NCBI GenBank assembly: GCA_028289445.1
Contig: JANQPO010000006.1
Span: 1-36,372, forward strand
Direction: 5' to 3'
Source: Tepidamorphaceae bacterium
GTDB lineage: Bacteria > Pseudomonadota > Alphaproteobacteria > Rhizobiales > JAKSCL01
DNA length: 36,372 nt
Below the pieces are notes generated by a model. The model was given only the letters and a program-made list of their open reading frames with translations. It did no database searches and was not told the origin of the DNA. Positions 9,248 to 18,569 of this stretch are shown here, one piece after another. The first letter of the stretch is position 1. The number at the start of each line of letters is the position of its first letter. The position numbers were made by a program, and so were the translations under genes.

Positions 9248-9739
9248 ATGAAGCTAAACGAATTGAAGGACAAGGACGGCGCGGTTCATGCGCGCAAGCG
9301 CGTTGGGCGCGGGCCTGGTTCTGGCACGGGCACGACGGCTGGCCGTGGTAATAAGGGCCAGAAGTCGCGGTCAGGCGTGTCGATCAAGGGCTTTGAAGGC
9401 GGCCAGATGCCGATCCATCGGCGGTTGCCAAAGCGTGGCTTCAACAACATCTTCCGGCAGCGCTATAACGAAGTCTCTCTAACGCGCCTGCAAACGGCTA
9501 TCGATGCCGGCAAGCTCGATCCCAAGACACCGATCACGGTCGAGACGATGAAGGCTGCCGGTATCGTGACGAAGCTGCGCGATGGCGTGCGCGTGCTTGG
9601 CGGCGAGTTGACGGCGAAGCTCGATCTTCAGGTCGCGGGTGCTTCGAAGCCGGCTATCGCGGCGATCGAAAAGGTGGGCGGATCGATCACAATTCTTGCC
9701 AGCACATCAAAAGATGCGGGCGAAGCGAAGGCCGACTGA
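9248..9739 (+). CDS. rplO: 50S ribosomal protein L15
   Basis: L15 (163 residues) begins [20 protein letters not shown] and has the Gly-rich RNA-binding stretch [20 protein letters not shown] (about 20-39) and [12 protein letters not shown] (about 58-69). It is a late-assembly protein. The ATG at 9248 gives the family N-terminus; a GTG at 9233 would add five non-conserved residues (MVVKA). The tail after about residue 145 ([12 protein letters not shown]) is short and charged. secY follows after 54 bases. Confidence 0.96.
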   Translation: MKLNELKDKDGAVHARKRVGRGPGSGTGTTAGRGNKGQKSRSGVSIKGFEGGQMPIHRRLPKRGFNNIFRQRYNEVSLTRLQTAIDAGKLDPKTPITVETMKAAGIVTKLRDGVRVLGGELTAKLDLQVAGASKPAIAAIEKVGGSITILASTSKDAGEAKAD

Positions 9740-9793
9740 CTATATCGCGTGATGCACGGACCGACCGCAACACCGAAGGGAGCCGCCTGACTC

Positions 9794-11125
9794 ATGGCTT
9801 CAGCCGCTGAACAACTTGCTGCCAACCTCAATCTGTCCGCTTTCGCCAAAGCGGAGGAGTTGAAGAAGCGCATCTGGTTCACGCTGGGTGCGCTTTTGAT
9901 CTATCGGCTTGGCACCTACATTCCGGTCCCAGGCATCAATCCGGAAGCGCTGGCCGAGGTTTTCCGCCAGCAGCAGAGCGGCATCATCGGGCTCTTCAAC
10001 ATGTTCTCCGGCGGCGCTGCCGGGCGCATGGCGATCTTCGCGCTCAACATCATGCCGTACATTTCGGCGTCGATCATCATGCAGTTGATGACGACCGTTT
10101 CGCCGACATTGGAACAGGCGAAGAAAGAGGGCGAGGCGGGCCGAAAGCTGATCAACCAGTACACGCGCTACCTCACGGTCGTGCTGGCCGCGCTACAAGG
10201 CTATGGCATCGCTGTGGGGCTGGAAGGGTCGGGCAATGTCGTCCTCGATCCCGGCATGTTCTTCCGCATCACCACGGTGATCACCCTGGTCGGTGGCACT
10301 GTCTTCTTGATGTGGCTTGGCGAGCAGATCACCGCACGCGGCATCGGCAACGGTATCTCGCTGATCATCTTCGCGGGTATTGTCGCGGAACTGCCATCAG
10401 CGATTGCCGGCACGCTCGAACTGGGCCGCCAAGGCGCGCTCTCGACCCCGCTGATCCTCGGCGTTGTCATCATGGCGATCCTGGTGATTGCACTCATCGT
10501 GTTTGTCGAGCGGGCGCAGCGGCGGATCATAATTCAGTATCCAAAGCGCCAAGTCGGTAATCGCATGTTCCAGGGCGATTCGTCGCACTTGCCGCTGAAA
10601 CTCAATACCGCCGGCGTTATTCCGCCGATCTTTGCGTCGTCGCTCTTGCTGTTACCGGTGACGGTCGCGAACTTCTCAAGCGGCCAGGGTCCCGCCTGGC
10701 TCAACACTGTGACCGCGCTTTTGGGCCATGGCCAGCCGCTTTATCTTTTACTCTACGCAGCGGGCATCATCTTCTTTGCCTTTTTCTACACGGCCATCGT
10801 GTTCAATCCGACGGACACAGCCGACAATTTGAAGAAGCATGGCGGTTTCATACCCGGCATTCGGCCGGGCGAACGAACGGCCCAGTACATCGACTTCGTT
10901 TTGACCCGCGTGACCGTGGTCGGCGCGATTTATCTAACCCTGGTCTGTCTGTTGCCGGAGTTCCTGATCGCATCGACCGGTTTGCCGTTCTATTTCGGGG
11001 GAACGTCACTCCTCATCATCGTCAACGTGACGATGGACACGGTGTCGCAGGTTCAGGGGCATTTGCTTGCCCATCAATATGAAGGCCTGATCAAAAAGGC
11101 CAAACTGAGGGGGCGTCGACGATGA
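9794..11125 (+). CDS. secY: Protein translocase subunit SecY
   Basis: SecY (443 residues) forms the inner-membrane channel through which unfolded proteins are exported or inserted, with SecE and SecG and driven by SecA or the ribosome. About ten membrane spans can be read. Family landmarks are GTYIPVPGI near residue 39, the plug-region GLFNMFSGGA (about 66-75) and the last cytoplasmic helix ending HQYEGLIKKAKLRGRRR. It follows rplO, as in other spc clusters, and its TGA overlaps the adk ATG by four bases. Confidence 0.98.
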   Translation: MASAAEQLAANLNLSAFAKAEELKKRIWFTLGALLIYRLGTYIPVPGINPEALAEVFRQQQSGIIGLFNMFSGGAAGRMAIFALNIMPYISASIIMQLMTTVSPTLEQAKKEGEAGRKLINQYTRYLTVVLAALQGYGIAVGLEGSGNVVLDPGMFFRITTVITLVGGTVFLMWLGEQITARGIGNGISLIIFAGIVAELPSAIAGTLELGRQGALSTPLILGVVIMAILVIALIVFVERAQRRIIIQYPKRQVGNRMFQGDSSHLPLKLNTAGVIPPIFASSLLLLPVTVANFSSGQGPAWLNTVTALLGHGQPLYLLLYAAGIIFFAFFYTAIVFNPTDTADNLKKHGGFIPGIRPGERTAQYIDFVLTRVTVVGAIYLTLVCLLPEFLIASTGLPFYFGGTSLLIIVNVTMDTVSQVQGHLLAHQYEGLIKKAKLRGRRR

Positions 11126-11694
11126 GAATCATCCTCTTGGGCCCGCCGGGGGCGGGAAAGGGAACCCAAGCGAAGGTTATCGAGGACAAGCACAAGGCCA
11201 TCCAGTTGTCGACTGGCGAGATTCTGCGCGCGGCGGTGGCGGCCGAGACCGAACTTGGTCTTAAAGCCAAGGATATCATGGCGCGCGGCGATCTGGTTCC
11301 CGACGACGTGATGATCGGGATCGTGCGCGATCGGCTCGGCGAGGACGATGTGAAGACCGGCTTCATCCTCGACGGTTTCCCGCGCACCGTGGCGCAGGCG
11401 GAGGCCCTGGAAGGACTGCTTGACGAGCTCGATATGAAGCTCGACGCGGTGGTTGAGATCCAGGTCGATGAGGGCATTCTCATCGGTCGGATCGAAAAGC
11501 GGGCGACTGAAACCGATGGCGGTCCGCGCGCCGACGACAATGTCGAATCGTTGAAGAAGCGGCTCGCGGTCTACCGTGAGCAGACCGCACCGCTGATCAC
11601 GTTCTACCAGGGACGTGGTTCGCTGAAATCGGTGGATGGCATGGCTGCCGTCGACGATGTGACCCGGGAGATCGAGGAGGTTCTCGGGGTGTGA
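11122..11694 (+). CDS. adk: Adenylate kinase, short-LID form
   Basis: This enzyme interconverts ATP plus AMP with two ADP in the cytoplasm. It has the P-loop GPPGAGKGTQA (residues 7-17), the AMP-binding STGEILRAAV (about 30-39) and LDGFPRTVAQAEAL (about 84-97). At 190 residues it lacks the long LID insertion of the 214-residue E. coli enzyme, and no zinc-finger cysteines are present. It overlaps secY by four bases, so expression is probably coupled; secY-adk-rpsM is the usual order in alphaproteobacteria and Gram-positives. Confidence 0.97.
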   Translation: MRIILLGPPGAGKGTQAKVIEDKHKAIQLSTGEILRAAVAAETELGLKAKDIMARGDLVPDDVMIGIVRDRLGEDDVKTGFILDGFPRTVAQAEALEGLLDELDMKLDAVVEIQVDEGILIGRIEKRATETDGGPRADDNVESLKKRLAVYREQTAPLITFYQGRGSLKSVDGMAAVDDVTREIEEVLGV

Positions 11695-11699
11695 AAAGT

Positions 11700-11715
11700 G
11701 CGGCCCTCGGGCCGC
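11700..11715 (+). promoter_or_regulatory. GC-rich hairpin just after adk
   Basis: A near-perfect palindrome (GCGGCC, CTCG loop, GGCCGC) lies six bases after the adk stop. There is no T-run, so full termination is unlikely. It may reduce read-through or protect the upstream mRNA end. The structure is seen; the role is inference. Confidence 0.4.
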
Positions 11716-11724
11716 TTGGAGCAG

Positions 11725-11751
11725 TTGACGGAACGGGCTGATTTCTGTAAT
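11725..11751 (+). promoter_or_regulatory. Candidate sigma-70 promoter before rpsM
   Basis: TTGACG (11725-11730) and TGTAAT (11746-11751) each match five of six consensus bases, but the spacer is 15 bases, shorter than the ideal 17. It lies in the 233-base gap between adk and rpsM, the only large gap inside the ribosomal cluster, and would serve rpsM-rpsK-rpoA-rplQ. This is a sequence match only. Confidence 0.35.
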
Positions 11752-11927
11752 CACGGCGCATTCTGGACACTGCGTTGAAGCGGGCTTTGGCCGGAGGGAT
11801 TTCGGGAACGAAATCCACCCGTCGGTGCTCCGCGAATTTGGCGTATCCGCGTCGGGAAAAGCTGCATTGGGCGGCGGCGCGGTGATTTGGGATGCTTGGC
11901 CTCATTGGCCGCTAATGGAGAAATGCC

Positions 11928-12296
11928 GTGGCTCGTATCGCTGGCGTTAACATACCGACCAACAAGCGCGTGCACATCGCGTTGACCTATATTCATGGGC
12001 TTGGCCAGTCCAAGGCCAAAGAGATTTGTGAGCGGGTCAATATTCCTGCGGAGCGCCGGGTCAACGAGTTGTCCGATTCTGAAGTCATTCAGATCCGGGA
12101 AGTGATCGACCGCGACTACATGGTCGAGGGCGATCTGCGCCGCGAAGTCTCCATGAACATCAAGCGGCTTATGGATTTGGGCTGCTATCGCGGACTGCGC
12201 CATCGCCGCGGATTGCCGGTGCGTGGCCAGCGGACGCACACCAATGCTCGCACCCGCAAAGGGCCGGCCAGGCCGATTGCCGGCAAGAAGAAGTAA
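11928..12296 (+). CDS. rpsM: 30S ribosomal protein S13
   Basis: S13 (122 residues) has [20 protein letters not shown] at the start and the C-terminal signature [20 protein letters not shown] (about 90-109), ending in a basic KKK tail that reaches the P-site tRNA. It forms inter-subunit bridges with L5. The start is GTG at 11928, needed for the conserved N-terminus and preceded by TGGAGAAATGCC. It opens the alpha-operon segment. Confidence 0.97.
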   Translation: MARIAGVNIPTNKRVHIALTYIHGLGQSKAKEICERVNIPAERRVNELSDSEVIQIREVIDRDYMVEGDLRREVSMNIKRLMDLGCYRGLRHRRGLPVRGQRTHTNARTRKGPARPIAGKKK

Positions 12297-12366
12297 TCCG
12301 AGGACCGGACCGAGATCGTAGTTTTGGCGTAGGCCGATGGCCCGCCACAGAGAAAGTTGACCGCCA

Positions 12367-12756
12367 ATGGTAAGAGACACAACCAAGGTTCGTCGCCGCG
12401 AGCGTAAAAATATCACGGCTGGCGTGGCGCATGTCCGCTCCACGTTCAATAACACGATGATCACCATCACCGACGCCCAGGGCAACGCGATTGCCTGGTC
12501 GTCCGCTGGCGCGATGGGGTTCAAGGGCTCGCGAAAGTCGACGCCGTTTGCCGCGCAGATGGCGGCTGAGGAGTGCGCCAAGACCGCGCAGGAGCATGGC
12601 ATGCGGACCCTTGAGGTCGAGGTGCTTGGCCCCGGCTCCGGCCGTGAATCGGCACTGCGCGCGCTTCAGGCAGCGGGCTTCACGATCACGACGATTCGCG
12701 ACGTGACGCCGATCCCGCACAATGGATGCCGGCCGCGTAAGCGTCGCCGCGTCTAA
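12367..12756 (+). CDS. rpsK: 30S ribosomal protein S11
   Basis: S11 (129 residues) shows [19 protein letters not shown] (about 22-40) and the C-terminal signature [17 protein letters not shown]. It forms the platform of the 30S subunit near the Shine-Dalgarno helix. It starts 70 bases after rpsM and is followed by a 96-base gap in which a small GC-rich inverted repeat (CGGCGG...CCGCCG, about 12762-12778) can be seen. Confidence 0.97.
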   Translation: MVRDTTKVRRRERKNITAGVAHVRSTFNNTMITITDAQGNAIAWSSAGAMGFKGSRKSTPFAAQMAAEECAKTAQEHGMRTLEVEVLGPGSGRESALRALQAAGFTITTIRDVTPIPHNGCRPRKRRRV

Positions 12757-12852
12757 GTATCCGGCGGCCCGCCCGCCGACACAGTTCGAACGAAATGAGA
12801 CCGGCGCACGGTCGCAGTGCGACACGCCGGGGATGCGAGAAGGATACCACCC

Positions 12853-13869
12853 GTGATCAACCGCAATTGGCAGGAACTGATCAAACCGACCAAGCTCGAC
12901 GTTAAGCCCGGCCATGACCCGCAGCGTATGGCGACGATCGTGGCGGAACCGTTGGAGCGCGGTTTCGGCCTGACGCTCGGCAACGCGCTGCGCCGTGTTT
13001 TGTTGTCTTCGCTCCAAGGCGCGGCAGTGACGGCGGTCCAGATCGACGGCGTGCTGCACGAGTTTTCGTCGATTGCCGGTGTGCGCGAGGACGTCACCGA
13101 CATCGTGCTCAACATCAAGGATATCGCCATCTTTATGGAGGGCGAGGGTCCAAAGCGCATGACGCTGCGCAAGGAAGGTCCGGGACAGGTGACGGCCGGC
13201 GACATCGAGGTGACGGGCGATGTTCGCATTCTCAATCCAGATCTTGTCCTTTGCACGCTCGATGACGGCGCTTCGATCCGTATGGAGTTCACTGTCGATA
13301 TCGGCAATGGCTATGTCCCGGCCGACCGTAATCGCCCGGACGACGCGCCAATCGGTATGATTCCGGTCGACAGCCTCTATTCGCCGGTGAAGAAGGTCTC
13401 CTACAAGGTCGAGAACACGCGTGAGGGCCAGATTCTCGACTATGACAAGCTGTCGCTCAACCTAGAGACCAATGGTTCGGTTAGCCCGGAGGACGCCGTT
13501 GCGTTCGCAGCGCGCATTCTTCAGGACCAGCTTTCGATCTTCATCAACTTCGAAGAGCCGACCCGCGAGGTCGTCGAAGATCACGTTCCGGATCTGGCGT
13601 TCAACCCCGCGCTCTTGAAGAAGGTCGACGAATTGGAGCTGTCGGTGCGGTCTGCCAACTGCTTGAAGAACGATAACATCGTCTATATCGGCGACCTGAT
13701 CCAAAAGACCGAGGCGGAAATGTTGCGGACGCCGAATTTCGGCCGCAAGTCGCTGAACGAGATCAAGGAAGTGCTGGCCCAGATGGGACTTCACCTCGGC
13801 ATGGAGGTCACCAGCTGGCCGCCGGAAAACATCGAGGACCTCGCCAAGCGCTTCGAGGACCAGTACTAA
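12853..13869 (+). CDS. rpoA: RNA polymerase alpha subunit
   Basis: The alpha dimer nucleates assembly of RNA polymerase, and its C-terminal domain touches UP elements and activators. From GTG 12853 the protein is 338 residues: N-terminal domain with [17 protein letters not shown] (about 38-54), then a linker, and the C-terminal domain about 250-325 with [12 protein letters not shown] and [17 protein letters not shown]. The GTG gives the alphaproteobacterial N-terminus ([16 protein letters not shown]) and follows GAGAAGGATACCACCC. An in-frame ATG at 12817 would add 12 unlike residues. Confidence 0.97.
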   Translation: MINRNWQELIKPTKLDVKPGHDPQRMATIVAEPLERGFGLTLGNALRRVLLSSLQGAAVTAVQIDGVLHEFSSIAGVREDVTDIVLNIKDIAIFMEGEGPKRMTLRKEGPGQVTAGDIEVTGDVRILNPDLVLCTLDDGASIRMEFTVDIGNGYVPADRNRPDDAPIGMIPVDSLYSPVKKVSYKVENTREGQILDYDKLSLNLETNGSVSPEDAVAFAARILQDQLSIFINFEEPTREVVEDHVPDLAFNPALLKKVDELELSVRSANCLKNDNIVYIGDLIQKTEAEMLRTPNFGRKSLNEIKEVLAQMGLHLGMEVTSWPPENIEDLAKRFEDQY

Positions 13870-13915
13870 TCTCAGCCGGCGCGAGAGCGCCTGCCGCAGT
13901 GTGAGGGTTGATGTC

Positions 13916-14332
13916 ATGCGTCATGGAAACGCACACCGTAAGCTGAACCGCACGCCCAGCCATCGAAAGGCGATGTTCGCCAATATGGCGGCGGCGCTGG
14001 TGAAGCATGAACAGATCACGACGACCTTGCCGAAGGCCAAGGAGTTGGCGCCGATCACGGACAAGCTGATCACCCTCGGTAAGCGCGGGGATCTGCACGC
14101 CCGCCGCCAGGCGTTGTCCCAAATGCGCGATGAGACGCAGGTGAAAAAGCTCTTCGATGTGCTTGGCCCGCGCTACAAGGACCGCAACGGTGGCTACACG
14201 CGTGTCATGAAGGCCGGTTTCCGCTATGGCGATTCCGCGCCGATGGCGGTCATTGAACTGGTTGACCGCGATCCGGACGCGAAAGGCCAGGATTCTGGCC
14301 CGGTCCTGGAGGTCGAGGAGGCCGAAGAATAG
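13916..14332 (+). CDS. rplQ: 50S ribosomal protein L17
   Basis: L17 (138 residues) begins [20 protein letters not shown] and has the family's [20 protein letters not shown] (about 36-55) and [15 protein letters not shown] (about 106-120). The short acidic tail (VLEVEEAEE) is beyond the E. coli length. The ATG at 13916 is preferred to a GTG at 13901, which would add MRVDV. It is the last gene of the cluster, with a strong terminator 22 bases after its stop. Confidence 0.97.
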   Translation: MRHGNAHRKLNRTPSHRKAMFANMAAALVKHEQITTTLPKAKELAPITDKLITLGKRGDLHARRQALSQMRDETQVKKLFDVLGPRYKDRNGGYTRVMKAGFRYGDSAPMAVIELVDRDPDAKGQDSGPVLEVEEAEE

Positions 14333-14354
14333 GCCCTCGTCATGTTTGCTTTGA

Positions 14355-14385
14355 ACGGCCCGATTGTTTCGGGCCGTTTTTGTTT
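14355..14385 (+). terminator. Intrinsic terminator of the ribosomal cluster
   Basis: A perfect 9-bp stem (ACGGCCCGA, 14355-14363, with TCGGGCCGT, 14369-14377) closes the loop TTGTT and runs into TTTTTGTTTG. This is a textbook Rho-independent terminator directly after rplQ. Confidence 0.93.
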
Positions 14386-14444
14386 GTGGTAGCACTCCGG
14401 CATCCCTAGCTATGTGTGGATTCGAACCGCAAAGAGGCCTTTCG

Positions 14445-15899
14445 ATGACGGCTGGACCCACCGCCTTCGCAGTTGCCAAGTGGAGCGCAGTCACCAGTAT
14501 GGCGTTCCTGGCGCTCAGCGCATTCTCTTTGGTTGCGATCGCAGAGGAGCAGCTTCGCCGCACGCCAGTTTCCGCCGGCGAGATGCAGTTGTCGTTCGCA
14601 CCGCTTGTCGAACAGACCGCGCCGGCGGTGGTCAATGTCTATGCCAAGACGGTGGTGCGCCAGCGCCACGTGTCGCCGTTCTTCGACGATCCGTTCTTTC
14701 GTCATTTTTTCGGCGATCGCGGCTTCGGCGTGCCGCGCGAACGGGTGTCCAATTCGCTAGGATCCGGGGTCATTGTCGATCCTTCCGGCCTCGTCGTGAC
14801 CAATTACCACGTCATCCGCGATGCCAGCGAAGTGAAGATCGCGCTCGCCGACCGGCGCGAATTCGAGGCCGAGATCGTCGTCAAGGACGAGCGGACCGAC
14901 CTGGCCGTCCTGCGGATCACCGGCGCAGACGACCCATTTCCGGCGCTGGAGTTCGAGGATTCCGATGCGCTCTTGGTCGGCGATCTTGTGCTGGCCATTG
15001 GTAACCCGTTCGGTGTCGGTCAAACGGTGACCAGCGGCATTGTCTCGGCGCTGGCCAGAAATCGTGTAGGCGTGTCCGATTATCAGTTCTTTATTCAAAC
15101 CGACGCGGCGATCAATCCAGGCAACTCGGGTGGCGCGCTGATCGACATGAACGGCCGATTGGTCGGAATCAACACGGCGATCTACTCTCGCTCCGGCGGC
15201 TCGAACGGCATCGGCTTTGCGATACCGGCGAACATGGTCAAACTCGTCGTTCAGTCTCATCAGTCCGGCGGCAAGGTGAGGCGCCCCTGGTTTGGCGCGC
15301 GCCTCCAGGACGTGACTCCGGATATCGCGGAGGGGTTGGGGCTCGACAAGCCTCAAGGCGTGCTTGTGGCCGGCGTGCTTGCGAGATCGCCGGCTGAAAG
15401 GGCGGGGCTTGGCGTTGGCGATGTCATTCTCGATGTGGACGGCATCTCGATCGGTGACCTCGACGGCTTCGGTTATCGGTTCACCACGCAGGGCGTGGAA
15501 GGGTCGGTGCCGATGACGGTGCTGCGCGGCGGTAAACGTCAGACCGTCGATGTCGCGCTCACGACCGCGCCGGAAGACCCGCCACGCGACGAACGGCTGA
15601 TCGATGGCGCTTCGCCGATTGCCGGTGCGACTGTGGTCAATATTTCTCCGGCGGTCGCCGAGGAATTCCGGATTCAGGAAGCAGCCTACCTGGAGGCTGG
15701 CGTGCTCGTGACAGCCGTCGATCGCCGCTCGCCGGCCCGCAGTTTCGGATTGCGGCCGGGGGATATCGTTTTAACGATCAACGACCGTGGGGTGACGTCG
15801 ACGCGTGAACTCGACCGCATCACCGACCGTCGAAGGCGCCTGTGGACCGTTTCGATCCGGCGCGGCGACCGGGTGCTGACGTCGACGGTCAACGGCTGA
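14445..15899 (+). CDS. DegP/DegQ-type periplasmic serine protease (HtrA family)
   Basis: HtrA proteases degrade or hold misfolded envelope proteins in the periplasm. From ATG 14445 (site AAAGAGG) the protein is 484 residues. A hydrophobic stretch at about 11-33, ending in AIAEEQ, is a signal peptide or anchor. The trypsin-like domain has the catalytic triad His122 (VVTNYHVI), Asp152 (TDLAVLRI) and Ser228 (NPGNSGGAL). Two PDZ domains follow, about 285-380 and 395-480. The FF-rich loop at 79-90 (PFFDDPFFRHFF) is typical of Do-like proteases. Longer starts (14412, 14364) reach into the terminator and are unlikely. The rarA start follows six bases after the stop. Confidence 0.93.
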   Translation: MTAGPTAFAVAKWSAVTSMAFLALSAFSLVAIAEEQLRRTPVSAGEMQLSFAPLVEQTAPAVVNVYAKTVVRQRHVSPFFDDPFFRHFFGDRGFGVPRERVSNSLGSGVIVDPSGLVVTNYHVIRDASEVKIALADRREFEAEIVVKDERTDLAVLRITGADDPFPALEFEDSDALLVGDLVLAIGNPFGVGQTVTSGIVSALARNRVGVSDYQFFIQTDAAINPGNSGGALIDMNGRLVGINTAIYSRSGGSNGIGFAIPANMVKLVVQSHQSGGKVRRPWFGARLQDVTPDIAEGLGLDKPQGVLVAGVLARSPAERAGLGVGDVILDVDGISIGDLDGFGYRFTTQGVEGSVPMTVLRGGKRQTVDVALTTAPEDPPRDERLIDGASPIAGATVVNISPAVAEEFRIQEAAYLEAGVLVTAVDRRSPARSFGLRPGDIVLTINDRGVTSTRELDRITDRRRRLWTVSIRRGDRVLTSTVNG

Positions 15900-15904
15900 C
15901 GGTC

Positions 15905-17209
15905 ATGTCCGACTTATTCGCGGCGGCGGGGTTGGAACAGGAGGCGCCGCGTCCGCTCGCGGATCGCCTGCGGCCGCAATCGCTGAACGAGGTCGTGGGG
16001 CAGGACCATCTGGTCGGCGAAACGGGGACGTTGACGCGTTTGCTCGCTGTCGATGCGTTGCCGTCGATGATCTTCTGGGGTCCGCCTGGCACGGGCAAGA
16101 CCACAGTCGCGCGGCTTCTGGCCGATCAGACTGGCCTGGAGTTTGTCCAGCTTTCCGCGATCTTCTCCGGCGTCGCCGATCTGCGCAAGGCGTTCGAGGC
16201 CGCGCGGGGACGCCGTCACGCCGGGCAGGGGACATTATTGTTCGTTGACGAGATTCATCGGTTCAATCGCGCCCAGCAAGACGCCTTCCTGCCGCACATG
16301 GAAGACGGCACGATCACATTGGTCGGTGCGACGACCGAGAACCCGTCGTTTGCGCTGAACAATGCGCTCTTGTCGCGGGCGCAGGTTCTGACATTCAAGC
16401 GGCTCGATGAGGCAGCCCTTGGCAAACTGCTCGACCGTGTGGACAGTGAAGTCCGCGCTTTGCCGTTCGACGACGGCGCCAGGGCGTGTTTGATCGATTT
16501 GGCCGATGGCGACGGGCGCGCGGTTCTCACAATGGCCGAGTTGATCTTGGCCGCGACGGGTGAGGGGGATGTGCTGGAAGAGGCGGCGCTGGCCGATCTA
16601 GTACAAAAGCGGGCGCTTCTTTACGACCGTTCGCAGGACGAGCACTACAACATCATCTCGGCGCTCCATAAGTCGGTGCGCGGTTCGGATCCCGACGCGG
16701 CGCTCTATTGGCTGGCGCGCATGTTGGCCGGTGGCGAAGACCCGCTTTATATCGCGCGCCGTGTGGTGCGCATGGCGAGCGAGGACATCGGTCTCGCCGA
16801 TCCGCAGGCGCTGGTTCAGGCGCTTGCCGCCAAGGATGCCTACGATTTTCTCGGCAGTCCGGAAGGGGAGTTGGCGATCGCCCAGGCGGTGCTTTATTGC
16901 GTGACGGCGCCGAAATCGAATGCCACCTATGTCGGCTTCAAGGCGGCGATGAGAACGGCGAAGGACTCAGGGTCGCTGATGCCGCCCAAGCATATCCTGA
17001 ACGCGCCGACGCGATTCATGAAAGACGAAGGCTACGGCGCGGGATACGCCTATGATCACGATGCGGAGGAGGCGTTCTCCGGACAGGACTATTTCCCGGA
17101 CGAGATGGCACGACAAAACTTCTACGATCCGCCGGATCGGGGCTTTGAACGCGACATCCGCAAGCGGCTCGACTACTGGTCGAAGTTGAGGCGGGAGAAG
17201 GCCGAATGA
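15905..17209 (+). CDS. rarA: Replication-associated recombination protein A (MgsA/RarA AAA+ ATPase)
   Basis: RarA is a clamp-loader-like AAA+ ATPase acting at stalled replication forks, related to Mgs1/WRNIP1. The 434-residue protein has PLADRLRPQSLNEVVGQDHL (about 18-37), Walker A WGPPGTGKTT (58-67), Walker B LLFVDEIHRF (111-120) and sensor 1 VGATTENPSF about 20 residues later. The C-terminal tetramerisation part includes SALHKSVRGSDPDAALYWLARML. ATG 15905 starts just after the protease stop; a 63-base longer start would overlap that gene. Its stop overlaps crcB by four bases (ATGA). Confidence 0.95.
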   Translation: MSDLFAAAGLEQEAPRPLADRLRPQSLNEVVGQDHLVGETGTLTRLLAVDALPSMIFWGPPGTGKTTVARLLADQTGLEFVQLSAIFSGVADLRKAFEAARGRRHAGQGTLLFVDEIHRFNRAQQDAFLPHMEDGTITLVGATTENPSFALNNALLSRAQVLTFKRLDEAALGKLLDRVDSEVRALPFDDGARACLIDLADGDGRAVLTMAELILAATGEGDVLEEAALADLVQKRALLYDRSQDEHYNIISALHKSVRGSDPDAALYWLARMLAGGEDPLYIARRVVRMASEDIGLADPQALVQALAAKDAYDFLGSPEGELAIAQAVLYCVTAPKSNATYVGFKAAMRTAKDSGSLMPPKHILNAPTRFMKDEGYGAGYAYDHDAEEAFSGQDYFPDEMARQNFYDPPDRGFERDIRKRLDYWSKLRREKAE

Positions 17210-17583
17210 TGGGATATCTCGCCGTCGCTGTTGGCGGCGCGGCTGGCGCAGTCGGCCGACACGCGGTCAATGGTGTGGCCCTTCGCGTGATGGGGCCGAG
17301 CTTTCCCTGGGGGACACTGACGGTCAATGTCCTCGGCTCGTTTTTGATGGGCGCTATCATCGCTTATTTCGCCCGTCATCTGCCTGTCTCCAACGAGGTT
17401 CGCCTGCTCGTCGCGACGGGCTTTCTCGGTGGCTTCACGACGTTTTCCGCCTTCTCGCTCGATACCGTGAACCTGTTCGAGCGTGGCGCGACGGTGGTCG
17501 CCGTGTTCTACGTCGCTGCGTCTGTCGTCTTGTCGGTTGGCGCGCTGCTTGCGGGTCTCGCGGTGGTGCGGTCACTCGGATGA
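17206..17583 (+). CDS. crcB: Fluoride channel CrcB/Fluc
   Basis: CrcB exports fluoride ions across the inner membrane as an antiparallel dimer. The 125-residue protein has four membrane spans and the family motifs GGAAGAVGRH (6-15), GTLTVNVLGSFLMG (about 36-49; the Asn lines the pore) and GFLGGFTTFSAFSLD (about 69-83), which holds the central Na+ site and the two pore phenylalanines. It overlaps both neighbours by four bases. I see no fluoride riboswitch before it, so its expression probably depends on the operon. Confidence 0.95.
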   Translation: MMGYLAVAVGGAAGAVGRHAVNGVALRVMGPSFPWGTLTVNVLGSFLMGAIIAYFARHLPVSNEVRLLVATGFLGGFTTFSAFSLDTVNLFERGATVVAVFYVAASVVLSVGALLAGLAVVRSLG

Positions 17584-18569
17584 CCGGTGTGCGTCAAGAG
17601 ACGGTCAGCACCGACGAGGCCGGGCTGCGTCTCGACCGGTGGTTCCAGGCGCGTTTTCCAGGCCTTGGGTTCGGGCGGTTACAGAAGTTGCTGCGTACCG
17701 GGCAAGTGCGCGTCGATGGTGCGCGTGCCAAGCCGGCCCTGCGGCTGGAGGCAGGACAGACGGTGCGCGTGCCGCCGCTCGGCGAGATTGCGACGCCGCT
17801 CCCTGGCCGTTCCGGCGGCCCGGATGCCGAGACGCTGAAGGAAATGATCCTCTATGAGGACGATTGGCTCTATGTCTTCAACAAGCCCTTTGGATTGGCG
17901 ACCCAGGGCGGGCCTGGGCTGTCGCGTCATGTCGACGGCATGTTGGAGTCTCTGCGGGACGCCAAGGGCCAGAAGCCGCGCCTGGTGCATCGCCTTGACC
18001 GCGATACCTCCGGCTGTCTCATCGTCGCCAAGACGCGGAAGGCGGCGTCTGATCTCGCCCGCATTTTCCGGTCGCGCTCGGCGCGCAAGATCTACTGGGC
18101 GCTGGCCTATGGCGTGCCGAAACCGCCGCAGGGCAAGATTTCGCTATGGATGCGCAAACAAGCGACGCCCGACGGCGAGAGAATGGTCAAGACGGCGCAT
18201 CGCGCCGAAGGGGCGGACCATTCGGTGACCTACTATTCCGTCGTCGAGCAGGCCGGGCAAAAGGCGGCTTGGCTGTCGCTGAAGCCCGTCACCGGTCGCA
18301 CTCATCAGCTCCGACTGCACTGCCAGGCGATCGGCCATCCGATCATCGGCGATCCTAAGTACTTCGATATCGAGAACTGGGCGCTGCCAGGCGGTATCCA
18401 GAATCGTTTGCACCTTCTGGCTCGCCGTATTTCGTTGCCGCATCCAGATGGGGGGCGTCTGGACGTCACTGCGCCGCTGCCGCCGCACATGCATCAGTCC
18501 TGGAGCGTTCTTGGGCTTGACGCGGAGCGCTATGACGATCCGACCGGTTTTGAGGATACGGACGCATGA
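17580..18569 (+). CDS. rluC: RluA-family 23S rRNA pseudouridine synthase (RluC-like)
   Basis: The enzyme isomerises uridines to pseudouridine in rRNA. The 329-residue protein has an N-terminal S4 RNA-binding domain (LRLDRWFQ, then RLQKLLRTGQVRVDGARAK, 33-51) and a pseudouridine-synthase domain (about 95-290). The catalytic motif LVHRLDRDTSGCL puts the nucleophile at Asp140; GRTHQLRLH supports the fold. RluC (positions 955/2504/2580 in E. coli) is the likeliest assignment from length and the S4 domain, but RluD-like specificity cannot be excluded. Start and stop both overlap neighbours by four bases. Confidence 0.88.
   Translation: MTGVRQETVSTDEAGLRLDRWFQARFPGLGFGRLQKLLRTGQVRVDGARAKPALRLEAGQTVRVPPLGEIATPLPGRSGGPDAETLKEMILYEDDWLYVFNKPFGLATQGGPGLSRHVDGMLESLRDAKGQKPRLVHRLDRDTSGCLIVAKTRKAASDLARIFRSRSARKIYWALAYGVPKPPQGKISLWMRKQATPDGERMVKTAHRAEGADHSVTYYSVVEQAGQKAAWLSLKPVTGRTHQLRLHCQAIGHPIIGDPKYFDIENWALPGGIQNRLHLLARRISLPHPDGGRLDVTAPLPPHMHQSWSVLGLDAERYDDPTGFEDTDA

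Noticed and set aside
11695..11927. rpmJ (L36) expected near secY/rpsM
   Set aside because: No short cysteine-rich L36 frame is present. Its absence here is normal in alphaproteobacteria, so I do not count it as a loss.
14364..14444. Upstream extension of the DegP-type protease to TTG 14364 or ATG 14412
   Set aside because: The TTG lies in the terminator loop, and ATG 14445 has AAAGAGG and gives a proper signal-peptide N-terminus.
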